Positions 35,298 to 44,279 are shown, counted from the first letter of the stretch. The stretch: 64,000 nucleotides of DNA from Brevibacillus brevis (GCF_022026395.1 NZ_CP041767.1:4398501-4462500), one strand, 5' to 3'. Notes: a model not told the origin generated them from the letters alone. Made by a program: numbers and translations.

Positions 35298-36179
35298 ATG
35301 ACGCTTACCCAACTGCAAGTGTTTGTCACCGCAGCAAAAGCTGGTAGCTTCACGCGGGCAGCAGAAGAAATCGGCTTTACGCAATCCGCCGTCTCGCAGA
35401 TGATTCAGTCCCTGGAAAAAGAGCTAGGCGTCAGTCTTTTTCAGCGTAGTCGCAGCGGGATCACTCCGACGAGCATCGGAGAACGGATGCTTTCGCACGC
35501 TCGCGACATTTTAAACATCACATCCTGCATGACGGAGGAAGCAAACGTGGCCCGTGGGATTTCATCCGGCACCTTGCGTATTGCCTCGATCCCCAGCGTC
35601 GCCTCCCGCTTTTTGCCCGGACTTTTGGGCAGCTTTCGCAAGCGGTTTCCGGCTGTGGACATCCTGCTTTTGGAAGGCGACAGTGATGAAATTAGCAACT
35701 GGCTGCACAGCTCGGTTGTCGACATTGCTTTTACCGTTATGCCTGATAAGGAAATGCAAACGTTGCCGCTCCTGCAAGACGAAATGATGGTCATTTTACC
35801 AGATACCCATCCGTTGAAGGACAGTCAGACCCTTCGTTTTTCCGAAATTGCAGAGCGTTGTTTTATCATGCCAAAGGATGGCTGCATCCGAAAAATGCTG
35901 CAAGAGAATCACATCACTCCAACGGTTACATTTGAAGTGCGTGAGGTGTATACGATTTTGACCATGGTGCAGGAGTATATTGGCGTCACCATCATGCCTG
36001 AGCTGTACATGCCACCTGTCATCCCCAAAGTCGTCGCGATTCCTCTGTCGCCGCCGATTACAAGGGAAGTGGTGCTCGCGGTGCGCAACTGGCAGTCGAT
36101 CTCCCCACTCACGGCAGAATTCGCCGTTCACAGCCAGCAATATGTAAAAGGCATGGATTTCACGCCAACAAGCAAGTAG
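35298..36179 (+). CDS. LysR family transcriptional regulator
   Basis: A 293-residue LysR protein with winged helix MTLTQLQVFVTAAKAGSFTRAAEEIGFTQSAVSQMI and a co-inducer domain (about residues 88-290). It starts with AAGGAACG upstream and diverges from the SagB-like gene, its probable target. Codons about 101-232 are duplicated as a fragment at 47902-48296. Confidence 0.93.
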   Translation: MTLTQLQVFVTAAKAGSFTRAAEEIGFTQSAVSQMIQSLEKELGVSLFQRSRSGITPTSIGERMLSHARDILNITSCMTEEANVARGISSGTLRIASIPSVASRFLPGLLGSFRKRFPAVDILLLEGDSDEISNWLHSSVVDIAFTVMPDKEMQTLPLLQDEMMVILPDTHPLKDSQTLRFSEIAERCFIMPKDGCIRKMLQENHITPTVTFEVREVYTILTMVQEYIGVTIMPELYMPPVIPKVVAIPLSPPITREVVLAVRNWQSISPLTAEFAVHSQQYVKGMDFTPTSK

Positions 36180-36200
36180 TCACACGAACAAAGCCCTCGC

Positions 36201-36980
36201 CTATTGGGATGGGCGGGGCTCTTGGTGTGCGAGAAGCTCTGTTAGCCATTTTTCAAATTTATTGGCACTCATAATTTCATGGGTAATAAATTCGCCATCA
36301 TAAAACAAGCCAAAGGTCGTCCATATGGCAGGCGCGTTCTGTGCTGCTTCCCTCGTTGTCAGCTTGTAAGTATGAAAGGGAACACTTTTCGCTTCCGCTA
36401 CTTTACTCAGCTCTTCCAAAACACCACCAGCAAATGGACATTGCGCTGTGTAATAAATGGTGACGCCTTTGTACTTTAAAGAAGTTGTTCCTGTTTTCTT
36501 AAAGGACGGCATAGCTGCTTGTCCATTCCATTTCCATGTCACTAATTGAAAATAAGGTTCTGCTTGGTCTGCCAGCTCAAACCCCATATGTTCAAAAAAG
36601 CGTCTCTCGCTCAAATATGGGTACTTGTTCTTCCCTACGATATGAACGATTCCGTCCATGCCACGTTTGACGGCATCTTCCTTGCAATGATGCAACAATT
36701 GCTTCGCATACCCGTTCTCTTTATATCTGCCGGACACCCACAAACAGTTGATATACATATAATTGGGTGCTTCAATCGGCACCCATGCCATTTCCGCAGG
36801 CAAGTACTCAATAAATACTTTTGCTCGCTCATCCAAGCGATAAAAAACCAAACCTTCATCCATTCGCTCTGTCAGCCACTTCTTCTTCTCAGCTACTGCA
36901 CTCTCGTATTGTTTTGCACCTAATGCACAGCATATGTGCTCCGTTTCTATGTTCTTTTTCGAGATTTCTATATACCCCAT
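36201..36980 (-). CDS. yoaP: GNAT acetyltransferase with YoaP-like C-terminal domain
   Basis: A 259-residue two-domain protein. The N-terminal GNAT domain (about residues 1-150) has the acetyl-CoA-binding stretch VSGRYKENGYAKQLLHHC. The C-terminal YoaP domain (about 165-255) is thioredoxin-like with YYTAQCPFAGGVLEEL. The order matches B. subtilis YoaP. The substrate is unknown. Parts of a second, broken copy lie at 48297-48746. Confidence 0.88.
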   Translation of the reverse strand: MGYIEISKKNIETEHICCALGAKQYESAVAEKKKWLTERMDEGLVFYRLDERAKVFIEYLPAEMAWVPIEAPNYMYINCLWVSGRYKENGYAKQLLHHCKEDAVKRGMDGIVHIVGKNKYPYLSERRFFEHMGFELADQAEPYFQLVTWKWNGQAAMPSFKKTGTTSLKYKGVTIYYTAQCPFAGGVLEELSKVAEAKSVPFHTYKLTTREAAQNAPAIWTTFGLFYDGEFITHEIMSANKFEKWLTELLAHQEPRPSQ

Positions 36981-36984
36981 TTTT

Positions 36985-37112
36985 TATCGCCTCCACCTTT
37001 CCTCTGCTTTTAGAATAAAATCGGCGATTCTGGATAAAAATGGTTGTTCTTTTAGTAGCCGAATAGTTGTGTATATTTTACCACTTCCTTACTGATATGG
37101 AAAAGAAAGCAG
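36985..37112 (-). pseudogene. Scar of a deleted mocR-type regulator gene
   Basis: This stretch joins sequence matching the two ends of the intact mocR locus at 48.7-50.3 kb. The left part (CCTCCACCTTTCCTCTGCTTTTA) matches 48757-48779. The word AAAATCGGCGAT (37017-37028) matches 48824-48835 near the end of mocR. From about 37034, TAAAAATGGTTG to TTTTACCACTTCC and TATGGAAAAGAAAG matches the mocR promoter region 50239-50315. Nearly all of the coding part has been lost. Confidence 0.65.
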
Positions 37113-37158
37113 AAGCATTTGTAGTACCAGTAGCCATCGAAGGCAATTGCGTGCGAAT

Positions 37159-37542
37159 TTAAAGCTCTATTTCACCTGCTCGATCTTGCTCCAGATGAAC
37201 AAGTGGAACAGGAGAGTAGATAAACGTATCCCCGTCGTTTTCAAGCTTGTACATGATACAAAATAAAGCTGAACCTCTATGATCGCCACTCGGTATGGAG
37301 AAAATCATGGCTGGACAGCGCAGCTCAGCAGAATGAACGCTTGCACACAGATCTTTATAAGTCACAACAGCAAGGTTGTCGACATCAGCGAGATGCTGTT
37401 GACAATCCCCGATAACTTGCCTGTAATACTCTATATTCTGATGATACTTATTCGCAAAGCTCTGCTTATACTCCTCAATGCTAAGAAAGCAACACTCCCA
37501 ATCCAAAGGTGGGATACTTAACACATAGCGATAGAACTTCAA
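37159..37542 (-). CDS. Hypothetical protein
   Basis: A 127-residue soluble protein without recognised motifs. The TTG start at 37542 has AAGGAGGA 8-9 bases upstream. It is rich in aromatic residues near the start (MKFYRYVLSIPPLDWECC) and ends acidic. It stands alone at the left edge of the AT-rich island. The downstream stretch to 37100 is the mocR scar; the stretch 37543-37795 upstream contains no supported gene. Confidence 0.6.
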   Translation of the reverse strand: MKFYRYVLSIPPLDWECCFLSIEEYKQSFANKYHQNIEYYRQVIGDCQQHLADVDNLAVVTYKDLCASVHSAELRCPAMIFSIPSGDHRGSALFCIMYKLENDGDTFIYSPVPLVHLEQDRAGEIEL

Positions 37543-37795
37543 CTTTCGGATTCCTCCTTTTTTGAAATCGAGCTATTATACGCGATCATTAAAGCATATA
37601 GGTTTTTCGGAAGGATCCATCCCGAAGTCTTAGACTACCGCTGTGTTATTGAGCTATCGTCCGTTAGTTAAATAACAGCTTTAACTGGTGATACGGTTCA
37701 CCTTAACCGGTTTATCAGCGATTATTTTATCTTACTTTCTCTCTATCTTCTATTCTGAACTTCACTTCGATTTTTAGTTAAAATTTTTACAAATA

Positions 37796-38836
37796 TCATC
37801 TATCACCATAGTAATTTTCTATAAAACAAAGTGTTTTCCATTCATTTTGTATCATTTTTTGTAAGGTAGCTAATATAATTGATAATCCAAAATCACAATA
37901 TTCTATTATAATTGCCTGATACTCACTACACTTATCATCCAAAATTTCATTAGCTAAGGGAGTTGCAATATCTAATTCTCCATGAACAAAACGACTTCTC
38001 AGATCATAAAATTCGTTAATTTTCTTCTTATATTTACGTTTAATATCATCCGAAATACCTAAAACTAAAGAAATTCTCTCTATTAACGTTTTATTTATTT
38101 GTGCTTTTGGAGTATCATATAAAGCCTCTAAAGCAAATGAAATCCAGATTAATTGAGTTGGACTTACTTTATCCTCTTTGCAAAGATGTAAAATCGAAAA
38201 TAAAGCCCTTTCTGTTCTATTTTGTGCAATTTGCCTATAGCCAAAATTTAATGTTTGTATCCAATTCCACACCCTACTTATTTCAATTGAACTTATCGTT
38301 GGCCAACCATTGTCAGTACTTTCAATCCAAGCGCTTTCAATACAAGAAGAGGAATACTCATAAATTTCAAAATTAGAATTAACCTGTAACTCCCTACTAA
38401 AGGGATTAAAAGAGCCTGGGGTTGCTATATTCATTGCAAGAAAAAATTGAAATATCAAGTTTTCTATATGGTAGTCAATGACTCTCCTTTCTGCGTCTGT
38501 AAGATTAGTTTGATAATTATCGTTTCTTAATAATTTGATGTTGCATTCCAAATCTATATATTTCTCCTCAATCACTTTTTTTACAAATTTTTCATCAATA
38601 AGCCTAGTAGAAAAATAATCATTATTGATAGTATTTTCAATTATTTTTGACGTATGGTCTCCCCAATTAAAGTAAATTTCAATTCTACCATCAAGAGTAT
38701 TAATTTTTACCTCTGATAAGGTATTCGGGACCTCTCCCCAAACTCTAGTAAAAGCCTCCGTGATAAAATTATGATTAGCGAATTCCCTATCAAACATTGG
38801 AAACCTTACTTTTACTAGTTTTTTGATGAAAGTCAT
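37796..38836 (-). CDS. Apea-like HEPN domain protein
   Basis: A 346-residue protein with a C-terminal HEPN domain of the Apea-like type: FYDLRSRFVHGE gives R280-x4-H285, the RX4-6H motif of HEPN ribonucleases. The N-terminal 200 residues are of unknown fold. HEPN RNases are common effectors of phage defence and toxin systems. The start has AAGGAGG upstream. It lies 65 bases after the Shedu gene, in the same direction, and both are AT-rich unlike the flanking genes, so they probably arrived and act together. Confidence 0.75.
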   Translation of the reverse strand: MTFIKKLVKVRFPMFDREFANHNFITEAFTRVWGEVPNTLSEVKINTLDGRIEIYFNWGDHTSKIIENTINNDYFSTRLIDEKFVKKVIEEKYIDLECNIKLLRNDNYQTNLTDAERRVIDYHIENLIFQFFLAMNIATPGSFNPFSRELQVNSNFEIYEYSSSCIESAWIESTDNGWPTISSIEISRVWNWIQTLNFGYRQIAQNRTERALFSILHLCKEDKVSPTQLIWISFALEALYDTPKAQINKTLIERISLVLGISDDIKRKYKKKINEFYDLRSRFVHGELDIATPLANEILDDKCSEYQAIIIEYCDFGLSIILATLQKMIQNEWKTLCFIENYYGDR

Positions 38837-38901
38837 AGAAAGCCTACCTCCTTACGATAGCTCAAAGTCCTGTATAGGCTGTTAAGTGACATTTAATTCA
38901 A

Positions 38902-40086
38902 TCAGAGTGTAAAACTTTCAATGATTCTTTTCAATCTTCTTACTAGTTCATCATAAGTAACGATATCTACAACGTTCTTGTACTTTCTTTTTATTATTTC
39001 TAAGTCATGACGTTGTTCATTATCCAGATCGTTTTCTCTTCCAAGTATTAATATTGCATTAGGGTTTGTTATTGTAATTTGTAAATTCTCAGGGAGACTT
39101 TTCTTGTATCGTTCGGTAAGGACAGATTCGCCTCTTTTCCCCCATTTATTTAAGTAAAACAAATATTTTTCTATCTGCATTATAGTTCCAGATAGTTCTT
39201 TAAGTGGTATATGGTTATCTCTATATTTATTTTGTGAAATAATGCTATTTTGACTTGGTTTCTTTATTTCAACAATATCAATATTACCGTTTGAATCAAT
39301 CAACATATAGTCAAGTCTTCTTGATTTTCCAGTATATTCATCTTGGAACTGTACCTCATCTATTACTGATATATATTTCGGATATATCAGCAGTAAGATA
39401 TCAATTATTTCACTTTGCCAATCTTTTTCTGAAAAACCAAGTTCATTCTCAAGCATATACTCTAGCCTTTTCAAGATCTTGGTGTACTTTACAGTTTCAT
39501 ATTCAAAAAAGGTAGATCGTAAAGTAGATTTCATCATATCAACGGCTTTATTCGAAACATATGAATTATAGTCTTCAGTAAAATCTTTTTTTATACCTAT
39601 GTACTCTCTTAAAACGTTGTCTATTCTTGACAAAGAGTATTTTCTTAGTTCAGTTGAGTTGGGAAATACACTCAGTAGTTGCTCGAAAATTTCAATTTTC
39701 AAATCTAGTTGATTAGGTCCAATATACAAGTCATTCTTTATTACATTTGCAACTTGCCGAAAAATTGAAATGTTATTCCATGTTTTAAACATTGCAACTC
39801 TAAATTTTATATCTTTATGAATATATAATTCTTGATTTATCCCGAGAGCATTTTTATTAATTTTGAAATAATCACCTTCAATTTTTGCGAAACGAAACTG
39901 TATTTCGTCATATGAAATATAATCTTCTTCATCTTGAGGAACGTATACATCTTCTTTAAAAAAAGTGAATGTTTTCCCAATTGTAATTTTTTTATTATTC
40001 TCAAAGGCATCTTCTATCCATGATATTCCCCCCATCGGTGAGTAGCATAGAACTAATTGCTCTTCAATTTTTTTAAAATATATCAT
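38902..40086 (-). CDS. sduA: Shedu anti-phage defence nuclease (SduA-like)
   Basis: A 394-residue protein whose C-terminal half (about residues 215-394) follows the Shedu (DUF4263) pattern. It has W223 and E226 (WQSEI), the PD-(D/E)xK core RRLDYMLI...IVEIKKP (D259, E273, K275), then LKELSGTIMQIEKYLFYL, NPNAILILGRE and VDIVTYDELVRRLK at the end. Shedu proteins are single-gene nucleases that stop phage. The variable N-terminal half (1-200) is the likely sensor region. The start has AAGGAGA upstream. Defence role is known for the family, inferred here. Confidence 0.85.
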   Translation of the reverse strand: MIYFKKIEEQLVLCYSPMGGISWIEDAFENNKKITIGKTFTFFKEDVYVPQDEEDYISYDEIQFRFAKIEGDYFKINKNALGINQELYIHKDIKFRVAMFKTWNNISIFRQVANVIKNDLYIGPNQLDLKIEIFEQLLSVFPNSTELRKYSLSRIDNVLREYIGIKKDFTEDYNSYVSNKAVDMMKSTLRSTFFEYETVKYTKILKRLEYMLENELGFSEKDWQSEIIDILLLIYPKYISVIDEVQFQDEYTGKSRRLDYMLIDSNGNIDIVEIKKPSQNSIISQNKYRDNHIPLKELSGTIMQIEKYLFYLNKWGKRGESVLTERYKKSLPENLQITITNPNAILILGRENDLDNEQRHDLEIIKRKYKNVVDIVTYDELVRRLKRIIESFTL

Positions 40087-40356
40087 ACGTTCTCCTTTTC
40101 AAATATCAAATAACATTTAGGTCATTCACGACGTCTGCATGATCTAGTCTTCTTCAAAACTCCACTTGGTGAGCAAGGGACGAATGGTCTAAAGCGTAAG
40201 TACCGTCTCGAAAGCACTTACCTATATTTCATGATAACACCAAATGGAAAATGGTGGGCAATCTAAAAATCTCTGAATGCAAAGGTCAGCAGCTCTACTA
40301 TTCCTTATAGCACTCACACAGAAATATTCTTATATCTCAATATCTTTTGACGTCAC

Positions 40357-40374
40357 TTATGATAAGGCTCACCG
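40357..40374 (+). repeat. 18-nt island repeat, left copy
   Basis: TTATGATAAGGCTCACCG is identical to 44218-44235. A weaker version (GGTGATACGGTTCACCTTAACCGG) stands near 37685. The copies bracket the recombinase remnant and ATPase genes and may be remains of a mobile element end or insertion site. Confidence 0.5.
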
Positions 40375-40399
40375 AGTTTTTGATCAACGGCAACGATGA

Positions 40400-40430
40400 A
40401 AAAAAGGAAGAGGTTTTTTGCCCTCTTCCT
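40400..40430 (-). terminator. Terminator of the 42-residue membrane peptide gene
   Basis: GGAAGAGG / CCTCTTCC with an 8-nt loop; TTTTTTT follows on the minus strand. The stretch 40087-40399 contains no gene. Confidence 0.85.
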
Positions 40431-40441
40431 TCCTCCCCTAT

Positions 40442-40570
40442 CTAATTAAGATGTAGAACTATTCCAATGGTTAAACCAATAATCACTTTAGCCAAAACAT
40501 CTGTCCAGAAGCACGTCGTAACTACCACTTTAGCCAATCGGTTTAACACTTGGTTTATTTTTTGTCTCAT
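40442..40570 (-). CDS. Small membrane peptide, unknown
   Basis: A 42-residue peptide with a basic N-terminus (MRQKINQVLNRLAKVVV) and one hydrophobic segment (AKVIIGLTIGIVLHL). The ribosome site GGAGGTAAGTGGC is excellent and a strong terminator follows 12 bases after the stop, so this is a real short gene. Such peptides can be type I toxins or holin-like; no antitoxin RNA is evident. It sits where the N-terminal part of the recombinase gene would be expected. Confidence 0.6.
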   Translation of the reverse strand: MRQKINQVLNRLAKVVVTTCFWTDVLAKVIIGLTIGIVLHLN

Positions 40571-40617
40571 GCCACTTACCTCCATGTTTCCAATTGGTGT
40601 GGAGGAAAAAGAAGTAA

Positions 40618-41397
40618 GTGAGCAAGAATACCTTTCAAAACAAATGGGGTAAGCCATTTAGTGTAGTGGCAGTTAAAGACATTTTGAATAACCAGCTTTA
40701 TATGGGCAGAATCTGTTTCAATAAACATGAGAACTGGTCAACCAAGAAACGAAAAGGCATCAATGCTGACTATATCGAGGTGTCTGGTGATCATGATCCC
40801 ATTATTTCTGAGGAACTTTGGAACACTGTACAAGCCATGCACAAGACAAAATCAGAAAAGCGAGCATCAGTATTTCATGGTTCCTTCCCCTTTACTGGAG
40901 TTATGCGCTGCCCTATGGTTGGGCATGGGATGGTTGCCATTGGAAGCCAACCACAGATTACAGAAGATGTGGTAAGGGAACTTGGACAACGTCAAGAAGT
41001 GGGCAAAGAACCACTAGAGCAGGAATTGAAGCATCTGGACAAGGAATTAGAAGATACGCAAAATGGCAAAGCATATGATGCTGTACGAAAACGATATGCT
41101 TGAAGTTGAAATATTGAAAGAAAGTTTGCAAGAACTAAGGGAATTGGAACAACGGTTGAAGGTACAGAAAGCGGAATTGAGAGCAAGTTGCATGCTGGTG
41201 ATGCCGCTCCGATACCGTTTGAGGTATTGAAAAACATGCTACGGGAGTTTCGGAATGTGTTTAAACGGGCTAATCATGTCAAAAGGAAGCATTTGTACAT
41301 GCAATGATAAAGGAGATTATTGTGAAAGGGGATAGGAAAATAGATAAAGTTGGGTTGAAGTTTGATATTCCAATAAACACTTTACTCGTGGGATAGC
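40618..41397 (+). pseudogene. Large serine recombinase, C-terminal remnant
   Basis: The reading frame from 40618 matches the recombinase domain of large serine recombinases (KWGKPFSVVAVKDILNNQLYMG, then HDPIISEELWNTVQAMHK and the zinc-ribbon region FTGVMRCPMVGHGM, where cysteines are already lost). It is followed by a coiled coil. A stop near 41101 and frame changes separate the remainder, which resumes near 41303 as MIKEIIVKGDRKIDKVGLKF. The N-terminal catalytic domain with the active serine is absent. It is probably what is left of the element that brought the island. Confidence 0.8.
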
Positions 41398-41408
41398 AAG
41401 AAAATAAC

Positions 41409-41439
41409 AAGGCGAAGCAAGTAACAGATGCTTCGCCTT
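41409..41439 (-). terminator. Hairpin after the ATPase gene
   Basis: AAGGCGAAGC / GCTTCGCCTT is a perfect 10-bp stem followed on the minus strand by TGTTATTTTC. A second palindrome, GGATCAA / TTGATCC with an inner CC/GG, lies at 41482-41511. Confidence 0.65.
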
Positions 41440-41586
41440 ACCCCTTGACCCAATTAGCTCTGAGAAAGTTATTCCGACTAAGGGATCAAACCTTTTTATA
41501 TAACGGTTGATCCAGTTTACACAAAATTCTTTACACCCCCACCAAATATATTTTTGCTTAAATATTGTTTGAAATATTGATAAACT

Positions 41587-43359
41587 TCAACCCGCCATAT
41601 ATTCAATTGCTGCGTTTTTTATCATTTCTATCCTAACATCTTGAATATATTTCATTCTTAAGTCATCTAATTCAGCATCATAAACTTCACCTATATTAAC
41701 AAATTTAAATTTTAATCTCTCAATTATTTTAGGAGAAAGCCTTAAATTATCTATACTATGGCTTCTAAGAATTTTATAGAGTGATTCACCTTCTGATACT
41801 TGAATCTTATGACCACATCTAGGACAAAAAGCAAAGGTTTCATCAGCAGTTTTATAATCACATTTTGAATTTGAACATTGATACTCATTACCATCTTTTA
41901 GATTTTCTATTAACTCTTTAAAACCCGGCGATGTCGGATAGTAAGCTTGATTTGTATCTTTATTAGTAGAGACATTGTTCATTTCGGAAATATCCCTAAG
42001 AATAAGATCGGTAAAGAGTAAACTTGGATTTAATGCCATATAATATCCATGTTGATTTTTCCCCAAGCTTTTTTTACTATAATCAATCATTATGATATTA
42101 GAATAGGCAAGTATATCAAACAATTGTGGTACTTGGTCATATAAAGTAGTTGATACATAAAAACCTGCAGATAACTTCTTACTGTTTTTCCTCTGTTTAT
42201 TATTCCATTCCCTTAAGTTTGGAATAATTACTTCCTTCATAAGGTCTTCCGCAGCTTCAATATAATTTCTATATTTTACAAGTCTTTGCTTTAGAGTACT
42301 AAATTCTTTCCATTTACTATCAAAAACCGTTCTTAATGCGGCAATAACCTTTGGAATACTGATAGCTTTACTAAAAGCTCTTGAATTTTGCAATTCATCA
42401 ATAATATGGAAGGAAAATCTTGGATTACCGTTACTACAAGCGCAAATTATGTCTATTACGGCTTTATTTACTGTTAGCTTATTCCAATAATCTAGGTCAA
42501 ATTTTTGAATTCTTACCTTAAGAATATCCTTGATATAATTTAGATCTTCTAAATTTGTCGCCGCCCAATCCAACCTTAGCTCTTTAGCATCTTGGCCTTT
42601 TTCAAAATACTTCCCATAATTTGTTATACCTGGATATACAGCAGCTTTACAAGCTATCTTTGGATGCCTAAGTGCTTTAAACAATGTAAAGAACTTTTCC
42701 TGTTGGCTGAAAGAAAACACGTGTGCTGCTTCATCAAATAGTAGTACTATTCTCTCAAGATGAAAGTCTTTTATTAGATCAACAAGAAAGTTCTTAAAAC
42801 TAGTCGGATTCTCAAGTATATTTACTAATTCAATAGAAGGTACGTTTTTACCTAGCGAACTATTATCTTCTATATCCCCTTTCTCTAATACTTGAATATA
42901 ATCCGATAAAATCTTTGCATAATAGCTATAGTTATTTTTATTATTACTTCCAAATATTTTAGTTAGACGATCTTCTAGACGTTCAATACTTGCAGGTTTT
43001 AATTTAATTATATGCTCTAAAACCTCGTAAAGAATCTTCCCCATAGTCCATTGTAAGAAGGGGTCTAAGGATGTATTGACTACCTTAATTCTCTCAATTC
43101 TTATCGATTCTTCAAAGCTTACCCAAACTGCAAGAACACTATTTTGACCGAAGGTGTTCTTTGCAAGCAATTCCACCGATTTCATAAGCATGGTTTTACC
43201 ACTACCACGACTACCTTCCAATAGGTACTGTTCAGTATCAAGTAATCGTTTAATCTTATCATCACTTCGTTCAATAAAATATTCCTGAATTAAACTGTCA
43301 TCTAAACTCTCAGTTCTATCAACAATATAGTCCCCAAGAGAGTTTAATACCGTGGTCAT
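41587..43359 (-). CDS. ORC/CDC6-like AAA ATPase with zinc ribbon
   Basis: A 590-residue P-loop ATPase. Walker A is GSRGSGKT (49-56), Walker B IVLLFDE (204-210), and GNPR at 311-314 resembles the sensor-2 motif of ORC/Cdc6 ATPases. A winged-helix-like region follows (about 350-450), then a zinc ribbon with C495, C500, C512 and C515, and a helical tail. Proteins of this type occur in bacterial accessory regions, often next to effector genes. Its start overlaps the stop of the HEPN-like gene by 4 bases (ATGA), so the two are made together. A defence role is inferred from location and architecture; the exact function is not known. Confidence 0.75.
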   Translation of the reverse strand: MTTVLNSLGDYIVDRTESLDDSLIQEYFIERSDDKIKRLLDTEQYLLEGSRGSGKTMLMKSVELLAKNTFGQNSVLAVWVSFEESIRIERIKVVNTSLDPFLQWTMGKILYEVLEHIIKLKPASIERLEDRLTKIFGSNNKNNYSYYAKILSDYIQVLEKGDIEDNSSLGKNVPSIELVNILENPTSFKNFLVDLIKDFHLERIVLLFDEAAHVFSFSQQEKFFTLFKALRHPKIACKAAVYPGITNYGKYFEKGQDAKELRLDWAATNLEDLNYIKDILKVRIQKFDLDYWNKLTVNKAVIDIICACSNGNPRFSFHIIDELQNSRAFSKAISIPKVIAALRTVFDSKWKEFSTLKQRLVKYRNYIEAAEDLMKEVIIPNLREWNNKQRKNSKKLSAGFYVSTTLYDQVPQLFDILAYSNIIMIDYSKKSLGKNQHGYYMALNPSLLFTDLILRDISEMNNVSTNKDTNQAYYPTSPGFKELIENLKDGNEYQCSNSKCDYKTADETFAFCPRCGHKIQVSEGESLYKILRSHSIDNLRLSPKIIERLKFKFVNIGEVYDAELDDLRMKYIQDVRIEMIKNAAIEYMAG

Positions 43360-44042
43360 AGCCTAATCACTCCAGAAAAGTTAGCTAGTTCTATAATTTC
43401 TTTGTCCTTTTTATCATTAAATCTAAGAATATACATTACTGTTACAATACTTAGAGTCCTTAAGAATTTTTCCTCATAAAATTTGAACAGTTGCTTATTG
43501 TACTTTATCTCCAAGCCATTTACTTTCGTTAAAGTTTTATAGCGACCATGTACAACATCGCTTAGTTCTGCATAAATCTTTTTTAAGAAAGTACTAACTG
43601 AGTTCTCACTAGTTTCTTCAGAGTCTATTGTTTCGTAGAAGGTTTTTATATATTTTGTTGTAAAAAACAAATGTTCATTAACTAACGTAGAAACATATTT
43701 GTCTGCTTTTAAATCATGTTGTTGGAAAAGCCTATACTCAATCTCATGGTCAAAAAAGTATAGTGCGCTACATGCAAGCTCTAGAACACTTCTTAATGCT
43801 AGTATCGCTAATCGATAAAATCCGCTTGATGCCGAGTGTACTGAAGAAATTGTATCGGAAATTATTTCATTCCATAGTTCGGCAACTTGTTCATTACCTT
43901 TGGTAATATTTTCATGAATAGTCATTAATGCATTTAGACTAGAGAGAATCTTATTAAAATCATTATCATTAATGGTCTGTTTTTGTATACTTACTACAGG
44001 TTCGATAAAACCGCTAATAAATGTTGCTTTTGTATAAGACAT
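43356..44042 (-). CDS. HEPN-like helical partner of the ATPase
   Basis: A 228-residue all-helical protein. The stretch YRLAILALRSVLELACSALYFF (about residues 75-96) and YAELSDVVHGRY (about 158-169) recall HEPN or DUF5677-type proteins. No arginine stands 5 to 7 residues before the histidine, so a catalytic RX4-6H motif is not evident. The ATG at 44042 has AAGAAGGG upstream, better than the in-frame TTG at 44060. Coupled to the ATPase gene by a 4-base overlap. Confidence 0.65.
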   Translation of the reverse strand: MSYTKATFISGFIEPVVSIQKQTINDNDFNKILSSLNALMTIHENITKGNEQVAELWNEIISDTISSVHSASSGFYRLAILALRSVLELACSALYFFDHEIEYRLFQQHDLKADKYVSTLVNEHLFFTTKYIKTFYETIDSEETSENSVSTFLKKIYAELSDVVHGRYKTLTKVNGLEIKYNKQLFKFYEEKFLRTLSIVTVMYILRFNDKKDKEIIELANFSGVIRL

Positions 44043-44217
44043 ATGTATTCCCTTCTTCAACCATCTATAGCAATATTTTATATTACCAGAAATAATTGGA
44101 CAACTCTTATATTACATAAAACTCTAAATACTGCTCCCCTATTATCATCACTTATTGTAAGGTTCCCCATGACTTGAAAATCTGCAATAACTATCTAAAA
44201 AAAACTGTAGCCGTTAT

Positions 44218-44235
44218 TTATGATAAGGCTCACCG
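44218..44235 (+). repeat. 18-nt island repeat, right copy
   Basis: TTATGATAAGGCTCACCG, identical to 40357-40374. It marks the right edge of the AT-rich stretch; just beyond it the base composition returns to the chromosomal average. The rest of 44043-44279 shows no gene. Confidence 0.5.
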
Positions 44236-44279
44236 TAACGGGTCGGACGGGCATTTTCTACTGGTATGAAATAAGGCTA

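Noticed and set aside
37600..37700. tRNA-like stretch with TAGCTCA and TTCGGGATGGATCC
   Set aside because: It cannot be folded into a cloverleaf with proper acceptor and anticodon stems, so it is not called a tRNA or its remnant.
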